DNA of 64,000 nt from Diprion similis (Eukaryota > Arthropoda > Insecta > Hymenoptera > Diprionidae), in contig NC_060107.1 in NCBI RefSeq assembly GCF_021155765.1, positions 15,982,501-16,046,500 of the forward strand, read 5' to 3'. A program made the position numbers and the translations under genes. The notes below the pieces were generated by a model. It was given only the letters and a program-made list of their open reading frames with translations, had not been told where the DNA came from and did not search any database. Below are positions 12,715-24,700 of this stretch, one piece after another (positions within the stretch are counted from its first letter, which is position 1; every line of letters starts with the position of its first letter).

Positions 12715-15700
12715 TTAGCAGAGCGCAGCAAGTTTCCGAACTGTGGCCAAATCCCTAAGCAGCATTTGCACAGTCTGCTTTGTTCGAGGCAAAAGATCAG
12801 GGCCTGAAACAGGATCATCTGGGTCCATGGCTTCCAGAGCTAGAAAAGAATGGAGAAAACTCTGTTGCAAATCTCTCAAAATGAAGAAATGAAGAAAAAA
12901 AGGAATCACAGGAGTTTAGCTCTTATTTCTACATTTCGGAAACGAAAATCTTGCTATGTTTCAACTTACCTGTCACATGTGCCTCAATTGTAGTTAGTCT
13001 AGAATCAATGTGGTTCTGAAAGTGATCAATGTGCTCCAACAGCCGTGAACGACACTCAGCTGGATCAATTGGGGCCTCTGGTTCCGGTATAAAAGGTTGT
13101 AGAGGCAACATCTCATCAAGATTAGTCGATTCTGGCTCAGTCTTTTCCACCGGAAGTGACGATATCAGATCTGTCGCTTCGGATGTCGAAGGGGTATTTT
13201 TGGGCGGATCTAAAGATTTAAACCAGTTTATCAAACTGATATTTTTGATTTTAAGGATATGTCTAGTGTAAAGCCGTCAAAAAAAGGGTAAAAATTGTAG
13301 AGTTGCGAATACAAAGTTTCGTATCAGCAATCGAATAAAATTTTAATAAGTTTAAAAGAAAACTGTCTTATTGATGTAGGAAAACATTGTACAGTGAAAT
13401 TCGTACAGTTTGTCTAATTTTAATGAATTATAGCTCATTTCTGCTGATAAATCCATTTTACACAAATCGTTTCTCATAAATTTATTATACAAAACATTTG
13501 TTATATGGAACCTGTATTCATTTCGCACAACTTGTTATTGCGGTGAATTGAAAAGCTCAAGATTTAATTTCGGACGATTTGTCGATAATCGAATTACAAA
13601 CAAACTGAGAAACTATTTTTTGACATTACGCTGCGGTTTTTCCATCAACATAAAATATAGAATAGTTTAATGTCTCACAAGTTCTTCATGAGATAATTGA
13701 ACTTTTCCATGCAAATTCATGTCTCTTTTTCGTTTTTCTGTGTTGAAAGGATATTTTTTTGACTTAATTAAACTTGACAATACTGAGCTGCACTTGTCTG
13801 GTCTCTATTTCAACCGCAAAAGGATTTTACGTTTCAATCACGGTCTTATACACAGTTCCGGACACTCCATCTCTAAAACTGTGACCTGAAAATGTGGCAC
13901 ATGAGTGAGGGAGGCTTTTGTATATTTCTATTTTTTGCACACCTTACACACCCCGGCCACTGAGATTGCAGTGCTTTCAATAAGGTTACGCCACTTTCTA
14001 TGGCAAAGGGATAGGAGTGCCCAGACCTGTATAGAAGACCGTGGTTTCAATCGAGAATTCTAAATTATTGATTCCTTACCATTGTCTTCGTTCTTTACTT
14101 CAGACGCAGTTTTTTCCAAATTATTTCTTGTCAACGCTTCCAAGAGAATATGACCTTCGGATTGGTTTTCTTGTTTCTTAACATTTTTAAGTTCTTCAGC
14201 GTGCAGACTATCCTCTTCCAGAATCTTCATCAACTCCGTATTAGAAGCGATCGACTTTTTATGCGTTTCATCTTCTGGTTCCTCCTTTATTTCATTTTTT
14301 ATTTCAGGACAGGGTGAACTATCCAAACTAGACTCAGCTGTCTCAAGTGCTGGTTTAACAATTTCCATTATTGGCACCAGTTCAGTATCTGGTTTTGGGA
14401 TTTCAGTTTTTTCCCAGTTTTTAGCCCAAAGATACAACTTCGGGTGATCTTTCTTTCTAAAAAAAAAAAAAACAAAAATCGGTTAAAATTAGAGACAACG
14501 CTACAGATTGTGGCATTAAAACTATGTGAGAAAAAACGACTTACTGTGCAACATTAATTTTGACTCTTAGACTATTCAAAATTTGCTGTATTTGTAGCAG
14601 TGCTGCGACCAAATCATACGAACGCTTCAACATCGCAGTTCTTTGATCGATGCTAGCTTGATTCTTGGTACGATTCGATAGACTGTAAATAATGTTGAAA
14701 AAAATTGAATATTTGGTAGAAAGAAAAGTCGACAATGTATGATTGAGGATGAATCGAGAGAAAGGATCATTTGAAAAATTTTGAGCAATGTTACTTACGC
14801 TAATGATAGTAGACACAAATGAAACAACATTCCTATTATATGATAGAAATAAATCAGTGCAAACTCAGACAATAGAAGCTAAGAAGCGAACTCGAGATTT
14901 TCTGGTAACCCGGGATTTTCGAAATTGTTTCAATACCATTTCTACAACATAGTACAACCGCCATTTGGTTTGTGTTCAACATAATTGGCACAAGTAACTT
15001 TGCTGATCATTTTTTTAGCACTTTTTTTTTCTCTTGAACCAATTTCTTAAGCCAATTCAACTTACCTGGGCAATTTTCCCTCTTTAATCCAATCTTGATC
15101 ATGGCTGTACTTCTTTGACGGTCTTTGCCTGTACGGATTTTGACAAATATAGCAAACATACTTTTCTGGCACATCTTTTTCTTGTTCAATAGCATTGCAG
15201 TGACCGTGCTGCCAGCAGAGACAAAGATCACACTGAATCATCAGTCCATCCTCTTCCATAAATCCGCATGTACAGTTTATTATTTCCTCCCTACGAAGCT
15301 GTTCCACCTTCACAAGTTCCCCATTAATCATCATCATCATGCCATCTCCATCTAATGTGCCAAAGATTTATTTAGAGTTAGTGATCAATTTACGTAATCT
15401 GATTTTATCAGTCATTCCGTTCACTTGTATTCGGGATATTCCAATTAACAATTCTATATAAAGTGTTTTTATACATTTTTGCAAGTTGATAGTAAAAATG
15501 AATATATAAATCAATTATTTATACTAATATGGGGCAAAAATATCTCGCATAATTGTACTGCAACTGTTTACAAATCTGTTGAATTCAATTCCGGGTTTAG
15601 TAATTAAATTTAGGTGACCTTAGAATCCCTAAATATTATGTCTACATTGATATAAGAGAGAAGTACAGAAAGAAGGAGACAAAGTGTGTTTTATAAACAA

Positions 15701-18700
15701 GATTGTTAAGTGATGTTATAATTTATGAGCTAAGGCGAATAATTTACAGAAACAAGTCTGAAAATTAATTAAAGTCTACTATTTGCAATGCATGCATAAT
15801 ATTTTCAATCAAATCCACCTTTACCACCAAATATTATACGCAGGAAGTAAATCACGTTTTCGTTATTTTTACATAGATGAAATTCATTCAAAACAATTTT
15901 GTGTCTGTATAAATAGATTTTGCAATGGATCATAACACTTGATTTAGGTACATTGAAAACGCTCTTTACAAAACATATACTTGAATTCAAGTATAGATAA
16001 CCAATTTGTGAAAATAAATTCAATTGTAATAATCAGTAGTACACCTGATATAAAAAAAGAGATTTTCTATTATGTGTAATTAAATTTTTATGCGTACATG
16101 AATATTTTCCCTGGGGAAAAAAATTTTCAGAAAATCCCATAAATTTTTACTAATTTACTCGGACGTGAATTTGTGAATTCAGAAATTCTAATAATTTTTA
16201 GTAACTTTATAAACATATCTCAGTTCCAATGCAGCAAATACATTTTTACAAATTTACGGAAAAACTTTCATATTTTTACAATATCTCTTTAAAATTTTCA
16301 TAATTCTAGTTTGCTTCAAGATATTCTGTAACAGATATAAACAGTGTCATTGACCAGATTTTAGTAGCTACATTTCACAAGAATTAATTTCATCTGTTTC
16401 CTGAAAATGGCCACTTTCTTTCAGAAATAAACCCCACGTTTCAGATTTCTTCAGATTTGTGATATAAAATGAAGTTCTGACGAGTATGAGTTTTTTTTTA
16501 GAAATTTGTCCGATTTTCATCTTCAACTTGACTTGTTTAGAAATAATCGGAAAGACGAAAACTCAGAGTTTCATTAGAGTTTCAATAGAAAATGAAGTTC
16601 CTAAAGAATAAAACTTCTATCCAGAAACTTTATACAATTTCTAGACATCCCTGACATTAACAGAATATGAAAACTTTTCGAAAAATGAATAATTTTGTCA
16701 CAGAACCGTCCAAAAACATGGCATATTTCGAAGGATTTTCTAAATAAAATTCGATGAAAAATTTGTGAGGATATTTTTCACCAGATTTCCAACATAACAG
16801 TAATAACTGCTCCTATGAGGTGTGAATAAAAAACATTGATAAAAAAAAAGAACTATATACCTTCAGTATCATTATAATTATCTCTTTTGGCAGCATCCCC
16901 TTTTGGGGTTTCACCTTTCTCAATATTATGAGAATCGCTTAGTCGACCTGAATAATAACACAAAGAAAATAATAAAATGTATATAAAACAGGGGATTAAC
17001 AGAGTTAAAAAATGCCATTACAATAAATCCATTTCAAACTACACTATCTACCCAATTACTTATCATCGTTTTTTTTTTCTTCCTTTCTGACACAATAATT
17101 ACAATCTACTACACAATCAGTCAAGACCCAACGCCAAATATACTTTTACAACTTACTTGTTAGATTATTTTCATCGCTTTTTGGGTTCGATTTTCTTCGA
17201 CTGAACCTGTAGGTAGGAGCGACCGGCTCTTCAACATCCAAAGTACTGTCATCTAAATCCCCATAATCATCCTTAAGCTCCAGCAACCCTGATATGTAAT
17301 AACAAAAACTCATTCTTCTAATACAAAAATAATAAAATCTTAGCACTTCACCGCGATCATTCTATAACTTCATTGAAACTATGATTGGAAAACGAAGTCT
17401 GATTAAGGTAGAACCATTAATTACCTTGCTTTTTCTTGTACTTCAGTTGCAAATCTGAATGATACTCTGAAGTCTGCCGCTTCCTTATAGTCTTTCCTTT
17501 TTCTTGAATCGACGGTTCGTCCAATGATTTTGATCTGTCTAATTTCTGCGGTTCCGTAACACCGTTGCTGGGCAAAGGCGTAGCAGTCACAGATCTAACC
17601 GGCAACAAGGTTTTGATGCCCATTTGAACTTTTTCATCTCTGACTTTGAGATCGAACAGGGTTCCCGGCGACATTGCACAACTAGGTTCTCTAGTTTTGG
17701 TAATATCTTCGTCGACATCGATGCTCTTGCTTGAAGAAGGCGACGCAACTTCAGACTTGGAGTCCTCTTTGGTTACATTTACTATTTTCTCTGGTCGAAT
17801 CACGTCGGATTCATTTTCAGGCACTTGCTTCTCCTGGGTTGCTTTTTTCTTTTCAAACTTGTTTATCTTCTCCAAAAAGTTGTTCTGCTTCTTTGGTATT
17901 ATATCTTCGATCGATTCTCCGATCGTTCTGGCGTACGCCAAATCTGCTACATTCGGAGTGGAGCCCAGAAATTTTGAATACTCAGGATGATAATGTTTTA
18001 TATGCATTTGGAGAAGATTTTCCTTGCGGAAATTCTTGTTGCAACCCTCTTTAGGACATTTGTAAGCGCTGTCTTCCATTTCAACGCGAATTCCTCCAAT
18101 AAATACAGCTAAAAATAATAAACCCCCATCAAGATAAAAACAGTAACACTCAATGCTTTAAATGAGAAAAATTCATATTATTTTTGTTCTTGAGTAAGAA
18201 TATTTTACTGTTTTACTCAGGTGACGTTGACGTTTCATTTGATTTTGTACGGTAATATTACAAATTTCAAGTTGATAATGTTAACATAATGAAATACTAA
18301 AAAAAGTATTACGACTTTGAAACTTAAGTAAGAATTTGGACAATCTGATCACTTGCGACGCTAGTGTGCCTTCAAGCTCTTATTCTCAGTTCAGAATGGC
18401 TTGTGAGAAACTAACATCATCCTCAAAAATCCTCTATCGCATTATTTTGACTGTCACTTCACGTTTTCCAGTTTTCAGTAGATCAGAATTAAGTACCATG
18501 CTAAACCTGAGATTTCTAGAATATAACTTATTACTTACAGTATGTGATGACTGTATGAGGTGTGACAGCATGTGAAAATTCAAATGAATAATTATGGTCA
18601 GTGAAACAGGTTGATGAGTAGATGTTTGGATATTGATAGTGAAACTTACCGCCAGGATCAGCAGGTGTAACAGGAGTTATAGCAAGCGGCATAACAACTG

Positions 18701-21700
18701 GAGTGACAGGACAAGGTGACGTGACTTCACGAGTTCCAAGAGGAGTTTTAGCTTTTGGTAACAATGTTTTGATTTTCTTTGGCACTTCAGTCGGCGGTTC
18801 CTGCTTCGTCTTAACAGAACTAGATTTGTTTTTCTTTCGATGGATGCAAAAATCAAATTTCTCAGGTTCAAAATCGTACATTCCATGATTCTCCATGAAC
18901 GATCGAATGTCGTTTCTTGACCTGAACTTTTTCCCACTCGATTTGCTGGTAAATTTATTGGTGTTAGTTTATTGTACTCTCTGTATTTTTTATCCAACAA
19001 ACACACGATACGTTATGACAACTTACTGTATAAACAAGACATCCCACTTGCCGGCTGACGAACCAGTTCTTCTCTGCGTAAAGTGTTTCTGCCATCCAGA
19101 TGGTAGCCTCTTATCTGCTACTATGATAGACCGACGTGGTCCTGCAACTTCAGTTAAGGATGCATCAGATGAAAAGGCCAGTTAATTAAGTTTAAGGACG
19201 AAAGAATTAAGAAACATAGATTCAACATCAGAAGCGAAATCAAAATCACTCTTTCTTTAAATGTCTGCCACCCAAGGCTACGCAGTTCTGCTATCGATAA
19301 ACGAATTGCTCAACCTCAGCAATCACCTTGTCGCCATTCTACCACACATTGGATTCTTTATATTAGGAAAGAGGAAGAAGTCTTTGAGCACCGAGGTCGA
19401 GCGTATAAGGGGGATGAGACAAAACTTGCTAACCCAAACCAGCTACATGTGTGCTGCTCACGTTCGCTAGGAAAGCGAATCCTAATGGATTATGCTCGTA
19501 AGGGCCAAACGGTTATAAAAAAAATATCACTAGGATAACTTGGTAATGTTAAGGGAAGCAATCAAGGTAAGGCTTTGAATCATTTAGCACAAGAGACGAT
19601 AACACATGCGATTGCTTTACATTATAAAATATTATTTTATCCCTTTTATTTGCTCGACTTGGCACCCCTTGACTTCTCGCTTTTTTCTAGTACGAGGAAC
19701 CACTGCGTGAAGGTGATTCTGGGACATTAACAAGGCAATTCTTGAAGGTACAAGATAAAAAAGTTCTACATTAATAGTCTCCGTCAGCTAATCCATCGGT
19801 GTCAGAAGTTTTTGGTTTTGGGTGACGGTTATGTAAAAAAGGAGTAGTAATACAAACTTTATAACCGAGCGATATAGTCTGAGACTGGTTACATGAAGGT
19901 CCATCTTTTTTTAATGCTAAATATGTAGAGTTTGTGTAAAATTTGAAAAATAATAGCTGATTTTTGTTCGTAATTAAATTTCAGACAAAAAGTCTGACAT
20001 GGATTTTTGATAAGGCGAATATATTTTGAAACAAAGCATTGTTTCACTATGTGCAATCTGCGCTGATTTTACATGACTGTTTTTTTTTTGTTTTTTTTTT
20101 TAGGTCAGTTAGGTGCCTTGTTAAAAATTTAAGCTCAGACGATTTGCAGACAATTAATTTACAATCGACTTTCACTCTTCGGTCAACTTCAGTCTAAACT
20201 TATTGTTTTAACAGTACTACTAAAACCCCTGATGTGTCCTTAAAATATTTGCATGCAAACTGCATCTGCTCATTCTCTGAATTCAATTTTCCACAAAAAC
20301 ATATGTTTCTTGCTAGCGATTTTCTTGCGCCGCAGAGAATTTTGGCATGCAGATTTTAGTTTGTAGTTCGTTAAAGGTGTTCTTTCCTTCTCTTATTCGA
20401 TAGGTACTAGAATAGTTTGAATCTCCACTTACCGTCATTACCATCTACAATGTAAGACTCTATTCCTTGAGGCTCGCCGTCGATCCACTCAGGCCCAACC
20501 TCATCTTCATTGTCCGTATCAATTTTAGGCACATCCCGTTTCTTTTTCTTGGCATAGGTTTTAACTTTAGCTTTACTTGGCTCAAAGCCTTTGAGTACTT
20601 CTGTGCCAGAGTCGTATGCAACAGCCGGTGTCAATTCAGGAGGTTCGGATTTGCCGTCGTCTTCGCTTGCGAATGATTCGTCTTTTTTAAGTGACTTTTC
20701 AGAATCCGTTCTCGGCCGTTTTTTGGCATTAGAATGAAACAGATCCATTACACTGTGTTTTCTCTTCTTGTCCCTTCTCTCTTGTTTACTTCCTATGTAA
20801 TCTCCATCAACAATCGGTTTCTGTTTTGACAATTTTTATCGGATTGTTATTAAAATATTGAATTTACTTTCTGACTCAGAATGTCTACAGAGCTAACAAT
20901 TCTACATTTTAAACTTATTTCAAAATGTCCCAGACCATTTTTATGACGATTCCAGGTCATTTACAATGTTTGAAGAAGTTTACGTGAGAGTTCGTCATAA
21001 AGAAGTCGTTGTGAAATTCATGCGCTGACCAATTATTGCTTACAAACGCATGTCTCCAAAATGATATTATACTTTTATCAGATTTGTTACAGTTCATTCA
21101 ATTTGATAAAATTGACCACTTTCAACAAGAGAATTATATCTAACCCGACCAAATCATTTCTGGTAAGTCTATTAAATAACAGATGAACTAATTAGGTCAT
21201 CAATTCGGTTAGAAATTCAATTAATCCAACGAAATAAATTACTTGCAGCATTTTCCGCAAATATAATTTAGTACATTTTTCATGCTGAAATGTATTAAAC
21301 CGATCAATTGGCAAGGAGATTCAAGACCACTTCTTTTAACTTAGAAAATAATGTTCCCGATAATGAAATTAAAAATTTTTTCAACTATCTTATTGGAAAC
21401 TTTCAAGTAATTGAATTTATTAGCTGAACTGGTAACATTATTGCTCACCTAAAAATGATTCTAGGACATTAATCACTGATCACAATCGATTTCGAAATCA
21501 AGGCATCATTCGAAAACCACAAACACCTGACATCACTTGGAATAAAGTCAAGGTTGTAAATGAATTCTGGACAGTTTTCAGAATATCAAGATACTAGAAA
21601 CTGATTCTTCAGCTCTGCAGGCACTCTGAATTCAACATTATACCTAAGCCTCCTACTCAGTATAGAGTGATGTACAAAAATATGCCATCAAGAACAAAAA

Positions 21701-24700
21701 CTTAGAAAAAAAAAAAAAAAAAAATTCTTCGATACCATGATCTAGCAGATGTACTGAACAAAGTAAAAATAAAACTCGTTACATGGAAATAAACTAAATT
21801 AAAAAAAGAAGCAACAATTTTGAAATAGGATTTTGGGAAAATTTTTATCAACTTACGCCGTATATTTATAACGATTATATTATACATCAATAAATAGTTA
21901 AACCCTAACCTAAAAATAAATAAATAAATAAATAATGACTCCTACCTTTTCTATGGCTGCGGCAATTTTTGTCATTTTTGATGATCTGACTATCTTGGCA
22001 TAGCCATCGTCGAAGAGAACATCGTACCTGTCTGTAAATATCGTGAAATAAAAATCAATAATAACGTAAATTATTGTCAAATATGAAATGGTTGACGTTC
22101 TAAATGAGGTTAGGTTAGGTTAGGACAAGAATCACGTCAGGTTGTATTGGGTTAGGTTAGGTTACGTTAGGTTACTCACCATTTCCCAACACAGTCTTAA
22201 CTTTGGCAGGATATTTCCTGCCATCTGCCCACGTAGCTAAAATTCTTTCACCGACGATAAATTCTCGCATTTTCGTCTCCCTGCGAAAAAACAAAACAAT
22301 TTCAAATCACGACGATGACGATCAGATGATGACGCTGATAAAATCGTGAAAAACGCGATCTCGTCGACTTGATAAACATACGTATGTCACAACACGAAGT
22401 TTCGTTCTTTCAATCAACACGACGAAAAAAAAAAAAAAATGAAGGCGACGCTACTGAAAACAAACGAGCGTTGCTCTGATCAGCTGATTTTTGTAGATAA
22501 ACAAACCTCTTAACCTAATTTCACCATCTGTTTGCCCTGGATTTGATTTGATTAACCGTGCAAATTTACGTGTGAAAAGACGCAACGCGGCAGTTCATTA
22601 TCGGCCAATTGCCATTGGATAGAAAGTAATGTGTGTACCTATTTTCTTTACGCTCCCGTTACGCTACCCCACGCAGATTAGGTTAGGTTAGGTTAGGTTT
22701 GGCTTGCGTATATCAGGTGGGATCAATTTACGAGAGGCTAAGCTGTCAGTTTATTTGATCAATAAACAACCCTTCCTGTAAGCTTTCGACTCTTCTTTTT
22801 TTTTTTTTTTTCTGCCTCTCCTTTTTAATTTCTCTTTTTTTCCCTGATCTCTGCTTGTTAATTAACTAATTTTTAGTTATTTCATCACAATTTTCAAATT
22901 ATTGTACCCTGTTGCGTTGTAATAATTTATAGCTTCGTTCAAATGAATTAAAAAATAATGCGCAACTTTGTTCGTTTCAAGTTATTAACGCAATGGATTA
23001 ATCGGATTATTAAATTTTACACTCAGCTAATGGTTTAACGAATCATCGGAAATCTTACAAAGTTTGTTAACTAAATAATATGAGAAACCAAAAAAATTTT
23101 CAACGGCTTCTCTTATTCCATTTCAAAATAATTCGATAAAACTTGTACAAAACCTGATGTCAAAGTCAATCTATGTATAACTAGCTACGAGAATTGAAAT
23201 TTCAAACACGCCATTTACCAGCACAAAATGAGATTTATGTATTACCAAGATTTCATGCGAGAACGAAATTAAATTGCTGTGTGAAATGATCGAGTAAGTT
23301 TAATATAAAAGTACAAAAAAACTTATTTTTCTACAACTAAATAGCACAAGGTTTGAAGAATATGTTACCTAAGTTTCATTTCGAAAATTGTAAAATTGGT
23401 AAAGCTACAGCATGTTTATCGAGGCCCTTGAACGCTCGACGCAATGGACATATGCATAGGATGATGTAACATAAATTTTTCAAAGAAAGGAAAGGTATTT
23501 TCTACAAGCCTCGATTCGTCAACTCAAGTGTTCATAAGCCCTCAGTATTTTGAAAATAACATCAATTTTAGTTTCCTTAAAGCGCAGCGCAAATACATTG
23601 TAAAACTGTGACATTTTTCTCGAAATTACATTTTCCAAATTGGTGATCACAATTACTCGAAAAGTCATCTGCTGAATGATATTTTCTGTAACATATTCGA
23701 AACCTTACACTTTTCTATAGGGATTATACTTATGTTCATCATCTTTATATATATTTTTAACATTATTATTAACAATCAAAAATCGATTTTTGTTTGATGA
23801 TAAAATGACTTCTTCTTGCGAGTGCTGTAACTTTACCAATTTTCGATGCATTATTTTGCGTCTAGGTAAAGTAAAACCTTGTTTATCCAACCTTCGATCA
23901 ATCGAGCCTCTGCGTTATCAGGGGCAATGGACTTATCCGAATATGGAAAAACTCAGATAAAACGGATGAACCCGCTATGCCTATACTGTACATGCGTAGT
24001 ATTTTGCGATTGCTACTTTGTTTATTATACATATGTAGTAACAATGCTTTGTACTCTAAAAATGAATCCGAGTTCGTTAGATTTTTACTCTAACACATAT
24101 ACTTTTGTGATTAAAGTTCATTCTACCATTTCAAATACATGAAAAACAATTGAAATTCTCGATAACGAGGTTTTACTATATATTACCCGAGTTATTAACT
24201 TAGCTTTTAAGAAAATATGGGTTTACTGCTTTCAAATGACTCAGTTCGGTGCTAAACTGGTCACCAATTACTGATGCGCCAACGTCATCTGACAAAACTA
24301 TTTATACAAAACAAAAAATGCCAAAAATTCACCTTTTCAACTAGGTACAGTAGACGACTTTACCCTTAAAAGTACTTTTACCTTGACCTTGACCTTGACC
24401 CATGATATTCTAAGATTGTACAGGAAAGATCAGAAATTTTGTCCATCAACCAGAAAAACTATTTGATTAAAATTATCGTCAAGATAATTGTAGCAATAAT
24501 TACAGTAAATTACAACGATGAAAGACCCAAAGATGTGTTCAGAGAAATAGCGTATTTTAACATAGTAATATAAACTAAAGATCATCTGAATATCAGTGAA
24601 AAATAAATTGTACCAGTTTGGATTTTGGGTTTTCGCTACAAATGTTTCAAGACAAAGAATTTGAGGGATTAAACTGCTTTCACTACAAGCAGTTGTTTAA

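Noticed and set aside
17646..18054. Plus-strand frames of 107-114 codons opposite PHF20 exon 9
   Set aside because: They are antisense shadows of the verified zinc-finger exon.
22180..22270. Start of PHF20 at the ATG at 22270
   Set aside because: A splice acceptor (TTTTTTCGCAG) precedes it, and three upstream exons in compatible phase encode Tudor 1, so this Met is internal.
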